Made by a program: the position numbers and the translations under genes. The notes under the pieces were generated by a model. That model searched no databases and was not told the DNA's origin. It saw nothing but the letters and a program-made list of their open reading frames with translations. 28,745 nucleotides of DNA from JAUPTX01 sp964550665 (lineage in GTDB: Bacteria; Patescibacteriota; Minisyncoccia; Phycocordibacterales; CSBR16-119), in contig CAZJZW010000006.1 of assembly GCA_964550665.1 (NCBI GenBank), forward strand, positions 1 through 28,745, given 5' to 3'. Of this stretch, positions 1 to 6,825 are shown piece by piece. The number at the start of each line of letters is the position of its first letter. The first letter of the stretch is position 1.

Positions 1-3
1 TTG

Positions 4-75
4 CTCCCCGAGTAGGGATCGAACCTACGACCAATCGATTAACAGTCGATTGCTCTACCGCTGAGCTATCGGGGA
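4..75 (-). tRNA. tRNA-Asn (GTT)
   Basis: Read on the minus strand, this 72-nt stretch folds as a cloverleaf. The acceptor arms TCCCCGA (75-69) and TCGGGGA (11-5) pair fully, the D arm carries TAGCTCAGCGGTAGAGC, the anticodon loop reads CTGTTAA with anticodon GTT (Asn), and the T loop GGTTCGATCC is canonical. The discriminator is G at position 4. It is followed by CA rather than CCA, so the CCA end is probably added after transcription. The first 18 or so bases are duplicated at 314-379, on the other side of the GIY-YIG gene, and that gene's stop codon lies inside the tRNA (66-68). Confidence 0.95.
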
Positions 76-311
76 ATGCTTAGTTTTTTAATCTGGTTTC
101 TTCCAGATGCCGACTTATAATATTTTTCTTTTTTTCTTGCCTCGGATAAGCTTTTTAATTCTTCAGAATAAATTATTATCCATGGCTTGAACTTTGAAGT
201 GAAAGTCGACTTTCCAGCATTATGTTCTGACAACCTCTTTCCTAAATTAACAGTACTACCTACATAGGTTTTATCGTAATTTTTACTTTTGAGGATATAT
301 ACAAAAGGCAT
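66..311 (-). CDS. GIY-YIG family endonuclease (UPF0213-like), ending inside tRNA-Asn
   Basis: An 81-residue single-domain GIY-YIG nuclease. The N-terminal strand VYILKS (res 4-9) and YVGST (res 16-20) match the GIY...YIG pair, RLSEHN (res 26-31) carries the usual Arg/His/Asn region, and a Glu-Lys-Tyr segment near res 62-65 fits the catalytic Glu helix. The family cuts DNA with one metal ion. Small members are common in CPR genomes, but their biological role is unsettled. The last codons (SIPR and stop) are written in the tRNA-Asn 5' flank and 5' end. The start ATG at 311 sits just after a partial copy of the same tRNA end. No Shine-Dalgarno is seen. The arrangement suggests a selfish or homing-like unit inserted at the tRNA. 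The family call is firm; the mobility is inference. Confidence 0.85.
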   Translation of the reverse strand: MPFVYILKSKNYDKTYVGSTVNLGKRLSEHNAGKSTFTSKFKPWIIIYSEELKSLSEARKKEKYYKSASGRNQIKKLSIPR

Positions 312-313
312 AA

Positions 314-379
314 CGCTGAGCTACCCGCCTCGCGTCGACGAGCTTGCGAGTCGAGGCGGGTCGGGGAATATTTAGTTTT
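314..379. repeat. Second copy of the tRNA-Asn 5' end, split by a palindrome
   Basis: Plus-strand bases 59-87 (tRNA 5' end plus flank) recur as 314-323 and 361-379. They match at 27 of 29 positions; the two differences are at 78-79 versus 370-371. The second copy is interrupted by the 37-nt palindromic insert at 324-360. The two copies flank the GIY-YIG gene as direct repeats, as after an insertion that rebuilt the tRNA. Confidence 0.85.
324..360. repeat. GC-rich palindromic (REP-like) insert
   Basis: The outer arms CCCGCCTCG (324-332) and CGAGGCGGG (352-360) are perfect inverted repeats around a GC-rich middle that contains CGTCGACG (333-340). An alternative inner pairing, CTCGC (329-333) with GCGAG (346-350), competes with the outer stem. 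The composition is far above the surrounding AT-rich DNA. It separates the two parts of the duplicated tRNA end. There is no T-run on either side, so it is not a simple terminator. Confidence 0.8.
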
Positions 380-423
380 CAAAGCGTATCTACAAAGATA
401 CAAAAAGAATAGTACCAAAAAAA

Positions 424-432
424 TGCTAAAAT
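424..432 (+). promoter_or_regulatory. Extended -10 promoter of the DUF167 gene
   Basis: TG-C-TAAAAT is an extended -10 element that ends 9 nt before the ATG at 442. The transcript would start at or near the start codon (leaderless). No convincing -35 box is seen. Confidence 0.5.
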
Positions 433-441
433 GCCAATACT

Positions 442-663
442 ATGTATATCAGAGTCAAAGTATTCGCTGGGGTCAAAAAAGAGCTTACAAAAGAAGTGGG
501 CGAGAATAGGTTGGAAATCCATGTAAAAGAGCCTGCGGAGGCAAATAGGGCCAATAAAAGGGTTTTGGAGATGGTTGCTGAAAAGCTAAAAATCCCCGTC
601 AAAAAGGTTAAAATCATAAACGGACACCACCACCCGATCAAACTCTTATCTGTTGAAATCTAA
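442..663 (+). CDS. DUF167 (YggU) family protein
   Basis: A 73-residue basic protein spanning the whole DUF167/YggU domain. It starts with a strand (YIRVKVFAGVKKE), has the family-typical segment EAN-ANKRVLEMVAEKL (about res 33-49), and then a basic strand KKVKIINGHHHPIK (about res 53-66). In bacteria this compact alpha/beta fold has no proven function. It is the first gene of a short plus-strand run with the hibernation factor and cyclophilin genes. The ATG at 442 is chosen because an extended -10 box lies 9 nt upstream and no Shine-Dalgarno is present. Domain assignment is by sequence pattern only. Confidence 0.8.
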   Translation: MYIRVKVFAGVKKELTKEVGENRLEIHVKEPAEANRANKRVLEMVAEKLKIPVKKVKIINGHHHPIKLLSVEI

Positions 664-676
664 CTTTTTATGGTTA

Positions 677-738
677 TGGTAAAATAGACTTAGGAGTATT
701 AATTTTAGTAAGACGTGCGAGCTAACACCTCGCTGTCT
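677..738 (+). promoter_or_regulatory. Promoter and leader hairpin before the hibernation factor gene
   Basis: TG-G-TAAAAT (677-685) is an extended -10 box. It gives a leader of about 55 nt before the ATG at 746. The leader holds a hairpin: AGAC (711-714) pairs with GTCT (735-738) and GCGAG (717-721) with CTCGC (729-733), around a 7-nt loop. The hairpin ends 7 nt before the start codon and could limit ribosome entry. There is no T-run, so it is not a terminator. Confidence 0.45.
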
Positions 739-745
739 AAACGGG

Positions 746-1141
746 ATGAATATAAATATCAAAGCAACAAATATTGATTTGACAGACACTCTAAGAAACT
801 ATGTTCATTCGAAAATTGGTGCACTAGAAAAAATAATCGGAAATTCTGAAGATGTAAATATCTTTGTTGAAATCGGGAAAGAATCAAATCATCATAACAA
901 AGGAGAAGACATATTTATGGCAGAAGTCAGAACCAGAATAGCTGGGAAAGATTACTATATTAAAAAATTTGAGTCTAACCTGTATGCCTCCATCGATTCT
1001 CTAAAAGATGATTTAATGAGAGATGTGAAAATGGACAAGAAACGAGGAGAGACACTTTTCAGAAGAGGTGCCCGAAGTTTGAAGAAAAGAATTAAAGGTA
1101 TGAAGCCTTGGTGGCCGTTTGGAGGAAAACAAGAAGAATAA
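746..1141 (+). CDS. Ribosome hibernation promoting factor / RaiA family (short form)
   Basis: 131 residues with the beta-alpha-beta-beta-beta-alpha pattern of the HPF/YfiA (sigma-54 modulation) family. The opening MNINIKATNIDLTDTLRNYV is typical, as are the later VNIFVEIGKES and YYIKKFESNLYASIDSLKDDL segments and the basic stretch after about res 95. The family binds the 30S decoding region in resting cells and blocks translation. The C-terminus is a short basic tail (about res 97-131, with WWPFGG) rather than the dimerisation domain of long HPF, so this is a short form. The gene has its own promoter and a structured leader. The cyclophilin gene follows 26 nt downstream. Confidence 0.88.
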   Translation: MNINIKATNIDLTDTLRNYVHSKIGALEKIIGNSEDVNIFVEIGKESNHHNKGEDIFMAEVRTRIAGKDYYIKKFESNLYASIDSLKDDLMRDVKMDKKRGETLFRRGARSLKKRIKGMKPWWPFGGKQEE

Positions 1142-1167
1142 TTATTATTTACTTACAAACTTAGAGT

Positions 1168-1740
1168 ATGAAAAAATTTTGGATCATCACAGCACTTATT
1201 ATCATTGCCGTTTTAGTTTATATATTTTTGAAACAACCTATGGAAAGAGAAACATTCATCATGAAGACAAATATGGGAGATATTACGATCGAGCTTTTTA
1301 ACGATACACGACGCGATACTGCGGGGAATTTCTCAAAGCTTGCGAAAGAAGGTTTTTATGATGGGGTGAAATTCCACAGAGTGATCGAAGGCTTTATGAT
1401 TCAAGGTGGTGATCCACTTTCAAAAGATGATTCAAAAAGAGATTACTGGGGAACCGGAGGGCCTGGGTATCAGATAAAAGATGAGCTAGATGAACCAAAT
1501 GCGAATATCCGAGGAACACTTTCAATGGCAAATGCTGGAGCAAATACTGGAGGAAGTCAGTTTTTTATAAACTTGGTTGATAACAATCCTCTCGATTCAC
1601 GACACTCTGTTTTCGGAAAAGTTGTCGCTGGGATGGAAGTAGTAGATGCTATCGGCGCGGTGGAAGTCGATCCCCTTGAAAACCATAAACCTCTCAAACC
1701 GGTTGTGATTGAGTCAGTGAAGCAGGTGGTGAAAGAGTAA
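1168..1740 (+). CDS. Membrane-anchored cyclophilin-type peptidyl-prolyl isomerase
   Basis: 190 residues. Residues 4-21 are a hydrophobic helix, so the enzyme is probably tethered outside the membrane. From about res 28 to the end is a complete bacterial cyclophilin domain. It contains the catalytic Arg in FHRVIEGFMIQGGD, then GTLSMANAG, GSQFFI and SVFGKV. Cyclophilins speed cis-trans isomerisation of prolyl bonds during folding. There is no lipobox Cys after the helix. The gene ends 19 nt before a long perfect hairpin that terminates both this run and the convergent IMP cyclohydrolase gene. The ATG at 1168 opens directly onto the anchor helix. Confidence 0.92.
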   Translation: MKKFWIITALIIIAVLVYIFLKQPMERETFIMKTNMGDITIELFNDTRRDTAGNFSKLAKEGFYDGVKFHRVIEGFMIQGGDPLSKDDSKRDYWGTGGPGYQIKDELDEPNANIRGTLSMANAGANTGGSQFFINLVDNNPLDSRHSVFGKVVAGMEVVDAIGAVEVDPLENHKPLKPVVIESVKQVVKE

Positions 1741-1756
1741 GAAAGAATAATAAAAA

Positions 1757-1794
1757 AGAAGCCCTGAGCGCCGTACGGCGCTCAGGGCTTTTGA
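1757..1794. terminator. Bidirectional intrinsic terminator
   Basis: Bases 1759-1790 form a perfect inverted repeat of 16 bp per arm (AAGCCCTGAGCGCCGT and its complement). It is T-rich to the right and, read on the minus strand, T-rich to the left. It lies between the convergent cyclophilin and IMP cyclohydrolase genes. Confidence 0.93.
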
Positions 1795-1804
1795 ATTCGT
1801 GGGT

Positions 1805-2419
1805 TCATAAAATCTCTATCTTCCAGAAGTACTCTCGGATAGTCTTTTCATATTCAGAGGTTGTAACGAATGCTTGCCAAGCAAGACGTTGGCGCTCCCA
1901 CAAAAGAAATTCGTGCCTACCTTCAATTTTACGAGCCATATCCGAGTATTGTTCTGGGTTACAGATAACCAGAACTCTAGTGTAGTTCTTTGCTGCTGCA
2001 CGGATCATCGACGGACCACCAACATCGATTTTCTCGATGATATTTTCGTGGGTGGTTGCATCACCTTTCGCGACTTCTTCTGCGAATGGATAGAGGTTAC
2101 ACACAACTATATCGATGTTTGGAATACCGTGCTCTTGCATCGCTCTGATATCCTCCACTTCGGTCGTCCTACCTAGTATTCCACCAAAGATATTCGGGTG
2201 TAGTGTCTTAACCCTACCCCCCATCATTTCGGGGAACTTAGTTACATAAGATACTTCGGTTACTGGTATTCCAAGGTTCTTGATGTGTGTAGCCGTACCT
2301 CCGGTTGATATGATAAGTCTGCCAGATTTGTGGATGGCTCGGACAAGGTCATCAAAACCTGGAACATTCTTGTAATACACTGAAATCAGTGCATAAAGCT
2401 CTGTAAGTTCGATTTGCAT
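1805..2419 (-). CDS. Stand-alone IMP cyclohydrolase domain (PurH N-terminal, MGS-like)
   Basis: 204 residues from the ATG at 2419. The sequence matches the N-terminal half of PurH: ISTGGTATHIKNLGIPVTEV, then FPEMMGGRVKTLHPNIFGGI, NLYPF and IDVGGPSMIRAAAKNY. That domain closes FAICAR to IMP in the last step of purine synthesis. Full PurH is about 500-530 residues and also carries the AICAR transformylase domain, which is absent here. No other purine gene is in the window. A TTG 36 nt further upstream is in frame, but the ATG lies about 25 nt after a -10-like TATTAT (minus strand, 2450-2445), so the ATG is preferred. It may complete a partial purine route fed by the host or environment, or have another role. 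Confidence 0.85.
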   Translation of the reverse strand: MQIELTELYALISVYYKNVPGFDDLVRAIHKSGRLIISTGGTATHIKNLGIPVTEVSYVTKFPEMMGGRVKTLHPNIFGGILGRTTEVEDIRAMQEHGIPNIDIVVCNLYPFAEEVAKGDATTHENIIEKIDVGGPSMIRAAAKNYTRVLVICNPEQYSDMARKIEGRHEFLLWERQRLAWQAFVTTSEYEKTIREYFWKIEIL

Positions 2420-2479
2420 GGTCAAAGGGCTTTGGTTTAGGTATATAATACACAAAATTTGAAAAAGAAAAAGCCCCCT

Positions 2480-2515
2480 AAAAAAGAAATCTCGCTATAG
2501 CAAGATTTCTTTTTT
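2480..2515 (-). terminator. Intrinsic terminator of the lepB-fmt operon
   Basis: An inverted repeat pairs AAAAAAGAAATCT with AGATTTCTTTTTT, and the inner GCTATAGC pairs with itself. On the minus strand the stem runs straight into a T-run. The fmt stop codon (2497-2495) lies inside the hairpin. Confidence 0.85.
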
Positions 2516-3313
2516 ACCTTCAGGTATTATTTTTTTGATGATGAATTTTCCGTTTTCTAGTTTTGCTTCTGTGATTTTCATCCTTTTACCTTCTTCATCA
2601 AAATAAAATATTCCTGGCCAGCCAAAATACGCTCGGTATTTAGTCCACTTACTTTCATCAGAATCCGCCAGTTTTATTTCTCCATCAGATTTGTTTATTT
2701 TTTTACAATGAGTTGCCAGTGATTCATCTTGCTCTACAGGGATTATTTCACCAGCCAAATATTTTGGTAAAACTTCTACCAAAAGATTAGCCCCGACTTC
2801 CGTAAGTTTTTCTTTAAGCTCCGGAGTTGTGATTTGATTATTGAGTGCGAATTTTTCTACCGCAACGACAGGTCCAGCGTCGAGTTTAAATACAAGTTTT
2901 TGTATCGTAACTCCAGTTTCGTTTTGTCCGCTTAAGATAGATTGCTCGACAGGAGAAGCGCCTCGAAATTCTGGAAGTAGGGAGTAGTGAATATTTAAAA
3001 ATCCTTTTGGAAGGGAATCGATGATCGTTTGTGGAATTATGTGTCCGTAAGCTACGACAATGCCAAGCTCGGCGCCACTATTTTTTATTTCTCGCAAAAC
3101 TTCTTCGCCGAGCTTTTCTGGTTGGATGACTTTCAAGCCTTTTTGTTCGGCAAATGTTTTCACTGGTGGGGAAGTTAGAAATTGTTTTCTCCCCACCGGC
3201 TTGTCAGGCGAAGTTATAACCAAAGGTATTTCATACCCCGCCAAAAGAAGACTCTCTAAAATTGTGACAGAAAGATCTGGTGTTCCTAGGAAAATGATTT
3301 TTTTATTGTTCAT
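2495..3313 (-). CDS. fmt: Methionyl-tRNA formyltransferase
   Basis: 272 residues. The Rossmann start IIFLGTPDLSV is followed by SPDKPVGRKQ, VVAYGHIIP, the catalytic NIHYSLLPEFRGASP (Asn and His of the NxH motif), and LDAGPVV with the catalytic Asp. The enzyme formylates Met-tRNAfMet for initiation. The C-terminal tRNA-binding domain is short: typical bacterial Fmt is about 310 residues. The gene is last in an operon after lepB, hisS, def and a DUF5665 gene, so the enzyme that adds the formyl group is made together with the one that removes it. The stop codon sits in the terminator stem. Confidence 0.95.
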   Translation of the reverse strand: MNNKKIIFLGTPDLSVTILESLLLAGYEIPLVITSPDKPVGRKQFLTSPPVKTFAEQKGLKVIQPEKLGEEVLREIKNSGAELGIVVAYGHIIPQTIIDSLPKGFLNIHYSLLPEFRGASPVEQSILSGQNETGVTIQKLVFKLDAGPVVAVEKFALNNQITTPELKEKLTEVGANLLVEVLPKYLAGEIIPVEQDESLATHCKKINKSDGEIKLADSDESKWTKYRAYFGWPGIFYFDEEGKRMKITEAKLENGKFIIKKIIPEGKKEILL

Positions 3314-3314
3314 A

Positions 3315-3605
3315 CTACTTTATGATTCCTTTTACTTCGAGCCAATCAGTAAATGATCGTACAAAACCAATATCATCAAAAGAGTTTAGAACTCCACTCA
3401 AAATAGCGATAATCGCTGCCGCGATAATTGATGCTCCAATAGCAGTACCAACACCCATGTAGATACCTTTTAGGAAAGATTGTTTTTTTGAATTGGAGCG
3501 CTCAATATTCTCGCTTAAAACTTCAAGATTATCGCTTAATTTTTCTGCGCTTTGTTCAAGACTCTCTTCCATTTTTTCTAAATCGTTTTTTATTTCTTCT
3601 GGCAT
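3315..3605 (-). CDS. Small membrane protein with coiled coil, DUF5665-like
   Basis: 96 residues. Residues 1-45 are acidic and heptad-like (EEIKNDLEKMEESLEQSAEK region), predicting a coiled coil. Residues about 48-72 form one Gly/Ala/Ile-rich membrane helix beginning GIYMGVGTAIGASII. A short polar tail follows (DDIGFVRSFTDWLEVKGIIK). The pattern resembles DUF5665, which has no assigned function. It lies 3 nt after def and 1 nt before fmt, so it is co-translated with them, but nothing shows a role in formyl-Met processing. Confidence 0.7.
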   Translation of the reverse strand: MPEEIKNDLEKMEESLEQSAEKLSDNLEVLSENIERSNSKKQSFLKGIYMGVGTAIGASIIAAAIIAILSGVLNSFDDIGFVRSFTDWLEVKGIIK

Positions 3606-3608
3606 ATA

Positions 3609-4139
3609 TTACATATTGTTTAATTTTTCTTCAGGAATTTCTTTTATTTGGGACGCTTTGTCAATAAAAAGTATACCATCTAAATGATCTATCTCGTGTT
3701 GGAAAATACGAGCCAAAAGTCCACCAGCACCTCTGACGACTTTTTCACCTCGTTCGTTTAATGATTCCATCGTGACGTTTTTGGGTCGCTTTACCAATCC
3801 ATAAACTCCTCGGATAGAAAGACATCCTTCCTCGAGCTCTTCTTTCTTTACAGAAAATTTAGTTATTGTTGGATTTATAAAATAAAGGTGTTCATAGGTT
3901 TTCTTCTCAGGTTCACCAGCTAAGTATTCTTCATCGAAAATTTTTGTAGAAACAGCGAATACTCTCTTAGTTACTCCGATTTGCGGCGCTGAAATTGCCA
4001 CTCCATCGTACTGTGAACGAAGAGCTTCACTCATATCTTTTAATAGTTGTTTGGTTTCTGGAGAATCTATATCGAGCATTGAAACCGGCTCACAGACAGT
4101 TCGAAGCCTATAATCTCCAATTTGTATTATTTTGACCAT
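3609..4139 (-). CDS. def: Peptide deformylase
   Basis: 176 residues with the three metal-site motifs: GVAISAPQIG (res 46-55), EEGCLS with metal ligand Cys106, and HEIDH (res 148-152) with two His ligands and the catalytic Glu. The enzyme removes the formyl group from new proteins, normally with Fe(II). Motif 1 deviates slightly from the usual GxGxAAxQ (Ala and Ser at the third and fifth positions). The residue 20-80 region has an insert (LAGEPEKKTYEH area) compared with compact forms. The start ATG follows hisS by 10 nt and is preceded by AGAGG, one of the few purine-rich starts in the window. Confidence 0.94.
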   Translation of the reverse strand: MVKIIQIGDYRLRTVCEPVSMLDIDSPETKQLLKDMSEALRSQYDGVAISAPQIGVTKRVFAVSTKIFDEEYLAGEPEKKTYEHLYFINPTITKFSVKKEELEEGCLSIRGVYGLVKRPKNVTMESLNERGEKVVRGAGGLLARIFQHEIDHLDGILFIDKASQIKEIPEEKLNNM

Positions 4140-4149
4140 CCTCTATAAA

Positions 4150-5478
4150 TTATAGATTTTTAAGATATTTTGCAAGCTTGTCAATATCAACAGTAGTTTG
4201 AGATCTGTTTGCCATGTCTCGTACTATGATTGAATTCTCAAGAGCCTCTTTTTGTCCGAAGATAAGTGTGTGAGGAATACCGCTTTTTTCAGCGATTGCG
4301 AGCTGTGATCCAAGACTGTCTTTTGATAGAGATTGTCTGACTGGGATTTTATTGAGTCGCAAAACTTCAATAACTTTTAGACTTTTCATTTTTGCTTCTG
4401 TGCCAAGTTGGATGAAATATACTTTTGATTTTTTCTTTACACGAGGTTTTGGAATATTTTTACTTGCCTCAACGATTCGATCTACTCCAAATCCAAATCC
4501 AACACCTGGGATTTCTTTTTTGTATCCCATTGCTTTTGAAAGGTAGTCGTATCGTCCTCCACCACCGAGTGCCAATCTTTTTGTTACGAGAACTTCGCCT
4601 GTAGCACCTTCAACCGGTTCTTCTACAGCATCTTCTGTTGTGAAAAATTCAAACACAGTGTGAGTGTAATAGTCGAGCCCTCGAACGAGTGTGTGATCGA
4701 GTTCGTAGTCGACACCGATTTCATTTAAGTGTTCCATCACTTCTTTAAAGTGCTTTTTACTTGCACTGTTTAGGTAACTTACTGATTGAGGCGCTTCAGC
4801 GTTTATCTGAAGTAAGTTTGGATCTTTTGAATCAAGTATACGAAGAGGATTGTCCTTCAATCTTTGTCTATCTGTCGCATTCATTTTGCCTAAATGCTTC
4901 TTGTAATAATTTACAAGTTCTTTCAGGTAGTCTTTTCTACTTTCAGCGTCTCCGATCGAATTTATTTTCAAAGAAATATTTTCAATCCCAGCTTCTTTAA
5001 GCATCAAAATTCCCATATGGATAACCATCGCATCCATAATGCTTTTCGGACTTCCGATAACTTCTATTCCAAATGTATAAAATTCTCGGTATCTTCCTTT
5101 TTGTGGTTTGTCGTGTCGAAAGAGTGGTCCACTATAATAGAGTTTGATGGGTTGTGGCTTGTTCTGCATGCCGTGCTCAATATATGCACGCATCACAGAC
5201 GCTGTTCCTTCTGGTCTCATCACGAGTTTGTCGCCACCTTTTGTTTTTACTGAATACATTTCTTTGTCGACGATATCAGTTCCTCCACCGACACCTTTTG
5301 TGAAGATTTCTTCTTGTTCTAATACTGGAGTTTGGATTGGTTTAAATCCATAGTACTCTGCGATCTCTTGAGCCTTTTCAAAAAAACCCTGGTAGTTATA
5401 GTAATCATCACCCATGATGTCTCGCATTCCTTTTGGTGCCTGAAACACCTCTTCTTTCCTCTCTTTTTTTTCTGACAT
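4150..5478 (-). CDS. hisS: Histidyl-tRNA synthetase
   Basis: 442 residues from the ATG at 5478, a class II synthetase that charges tRNA-His. Seen in order are APKGMRDIMGDD near the N-terminus, RPEGTASVMRAYIE, motif 2 in YYSGPLFRHDKPQKGRYREF, the HisA motif VRGLDYYTHTVFEF, GGGGRYDYL, motif 3 PGVGFGFGVDRI, and a C-terminal anticodon-binding domain from about res 350. A GTG further upstream (5499) would overlap lepB by 17 nt; the ATG 4 nt after the lepB stop fits the operon spacing better. Segment VEEPVEGATGEVLV (about res 288-301) is a small lineage-specific insert. Confidence 0.95.
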   Translation of the reverse strand: MSEKKERKEEVFQAPKGMRDIMGDDYYNYQGFFEKAQEIAEYYGFKPIQTPVLEQEEIFTKGVGGGTDIVDKEMYSVKTKGGDKLVMRPEGTASVMRAYIEHGMQNKPQPIKLYYSGPLFRHDKPQKGRYREFYTFGIEVIGSPKSIMDAMVIHMGILMLKEAGIENISLKINSIGDAESRKDYLKELVNYYKKHLGKMNATDRQRLKDNPLRILDSKDPNLLQINAEAPQSVSYLNSASKKHFKEVMEHLNEIGVDYELDHTLVRGLDYYTHTVFEFFTTEDAVEEPVEGATGEVLVTKRLALGGGGRYDYLSKAMGYKKEIPGVGFGFGVDRIVEASKNIPKPRVKKKSKVYFIQLGTEAKMKSLKVIEVLRLNKIPVRQSLSKDSLGSQLAIAEKSGIPHTLIFGQKEALENSIIVRDMANRSQTTVDIDKLAKYLKNL

Positions 5479-5482
5479 AGTG

Positions 5483-6091
5483 TTATTCTGTATCCTCACT
5501 TAAATTATAATCGTAATGACCTGGATTTAATCCAAAAGTATCAAAGGGAAGTAGTCGGATGAAAGCTTTTCCAATAAGATAATGTTCGTCTAGGTTTCCC
5601 CAATATCGTGAATCTGAACTGGCCGATCGATTATCTCCCATAACAAAATATTCTGTTTGCCCAGTTTCAATCTTCATACTATTTTTACTTTCATTTTCTA
5701 CGTATGGCTCATCAAGAGTTATATTTTCACCATCTTTTGTTGTAATAGAAACTTTTGATCCGTCGATAATGACGGTTTCTCCTGGAAGTCCGATAATTCT
5801 TTTGATGAAAAACTTTGAAGTATCATTTGGATATCTAAAAACAACCACATCTCCTCTTTTAGGTTCTTCAAATCTGTACGATATTTGATCTACGATTAGG
5901 TACTGACTGTTTTCAAACGTTGGAACCATCGATGATCCGCTGACGATGAAAGGTTGAGCGACGAAAGCTCGTATTGGCCAGACGATAACAAATGCGACAA
6001 TAGCAAATTTTATTGTTTCCCAAATTCCACTCGTTTTTTTCTGTGAAGGAGGTAGCTCTATTGTTTCTTGTTCAAAATTTTCAGATTGCAT
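5483..6091 (-). CDS. lepB: Signal peptidase I
   Basis: 202 residues from the ATG at 6091. One N-terminal membrane helix (about res 27-46) is followed by the catalytic Ser54 in SGSSMVPT, then RGDVVVFRYP, the catalytic Lys97 in KRIIGLPGE, and the box GDNRSASSDSR. It cleaves signal peptides on the outer face of the membrane; substrates could include the secreted lamin-tail and pilin-like proteins of this window. An in-frame TTG 18 nt upstream is rejected because a -10 box, TACAAT, ends 6 nt before the ATG, making a leaderless mRNA. It is the first gene of lepB-hisS-def-DUF5665-fmt. Confidence 0.95.
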   Translation of the reverse strand: MQSENFEQETIELPPSQKKTSGIWETIKFAIVAFVIVWPIRAFVAQPFIVSGSSMVPTFENSQYLIVDQISYRFEEPKRGDVVVFRYPNDTSKFFIKRIIGLPGETVIIDGSKVSITTKDGENITLDEPYVENESKNSMKIETGQTEYFVMGDNRSASSDSRYWGNLDEHYLIGKAFIRLLPFDTFGLNPGHYDYNLSEDTE

Positions 6092-6097
6092 AAGAGA

Positions 6098-6126
6098 ATT
6101 GTAATACAAATAAGAGCTTGACGCAA
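6098..6126 (-). promoter_or_regulatory. Promoter of the lepB operon
   Basis: On the minus strand TTGCGT (6126-6121), a 17-nt spacer and TACAAT (6103-6098) form a good sigma-70-type promoter. The ATG of lepB follows the -10 box after 6 nt, so the mRNA should be leaderless. Confidence 0.65.
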
Positions 6127-6181
6127 ACGACTTTTGTACATATTACTTTAAAAACCACTTCGGGCGATGAAAATCTTTTTG

Positions 6182-6190
6182 TGATAGAAT
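6182..6190 (+). promoter_or_regulatory. Extended -10 promoter of pth
   Basis: TG-A-TAGAAT ends 7 nt before the ATG at 6198. No clear -35 box is seen. Leaderless transcription is implied. Confidence 0.55.
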
Positions 6191-6197
6191 ATTTTAT

Positions 6198-6791
6198 ATG
6201 TTTTTAATTGCAGGACTAGGAAATCCAGGTGAAAAATATAAAAAAACTCGGCACAATGTAGGATTTCTAATTCTTGATTTTTTGTATGGAGGTTTTGAAA
6301 ATGATAAATATGCAAACGCGTTTATTAAAAAAGATATTTTAGAAGGGAAGGAAGTTTTGTTTATAAAGCCAGAAACTTTTATGAACGATTCTGGAAAATC
6401 TATTTCATATCTAAAAAGTAAATATGAAATAAATGATGAAAATATTTTAGTTGTCTATGATGATATCGATTTACCGTTCGGGGAAGTTCGAGTTTCGTTC
6501 GATCGAGGCGATGGAGGGCACAACGGAATCAAATCTATAGTCTCACATTTAGGAACAAAAGCTTTTACACGAGTGAGAGTTGGTATCGCACCGAAAGATA
6601 CCGAGGGTAGAGCGATAAAACCAAAAGTAGGATTTTTTACGCCGGCGAGTAAAGCAGTTTCAAATTTTGTTCTGAAAGATTTTTCTGCGAGCGATTTAGA
6701 AAAGATAAAAGACCTGTCTTCAAAAGTAGAAAAGATCATAAAAACATTTGTAAAAGAGGGAAGAGAGAGGGTGATGAATGAACATAATTAA
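6198..6791 (+). CDS. pth: Peptidyl-tRNA hydrolase
   Basis: 197 residues. The family motifs are all present: AGLGNPGEKYKKTRHNVGF with Asn9 and catalytic His19, KPETFMNDSGKS, VVYDDIDLPFGEVR with the Asp that assists His, and GDGGHNGIKSI with TRVRVGI. The enzyme recycles peptidyl-tRNAs dropped by ribosomes. Length is close to E. coli Pth (194). It is transcribed divergently from the lepB operon, with 106 nt between the start codons, and shares a terminator hairpin with the convergent Cys-rich gene. A small insert is visible near res 134-150 (KDTEGRAIKPKVGFFTP). Confidence 0.96.
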   Translation: MFLIAGLGNPGEKYKKTRHNVGFLILDFLYGGFENDKYANAFIKKDILEGKEVLFIKPETFMNDSGKSISYLKSKYEINDENILVVYDDIDLPFGEVRVSFDRGDGGHNGIKSIVSHLGTKAFTRVRVGIAPKDTEGRAIKPKVGFFTPASKAVSNFVLKDFSASDLEKIKDLSSKVEKIIKTFVKEGRERVMNEHN

Positions 6792-6792
6792 A

Positions 6793-6825
6793 AAGCCCGG
6801 TTATATGTGCCACCGGGCTTCGTGC
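6793..6825. terminator. Shared terminator of pth and the convergent Cys-rich gene
   Basis: AAGCCCGGT (6793-6801) and ACCGGGCTT (6812-6820) pair. On the minus strand the stem is followed at once by TTTTT; on the plus strand by CGTGCTCTTTT. The stop codon of the minus-strand gene (6803-6801) lies at the edge of the stem. Confidence 0.85.

Noticed and set aside
2453..2455. TTG start for the IMP cyclohydrolase gene
   Set aside because: It would place the start within or before the -10 region; the ATG at 2419 gives a normal domain start.
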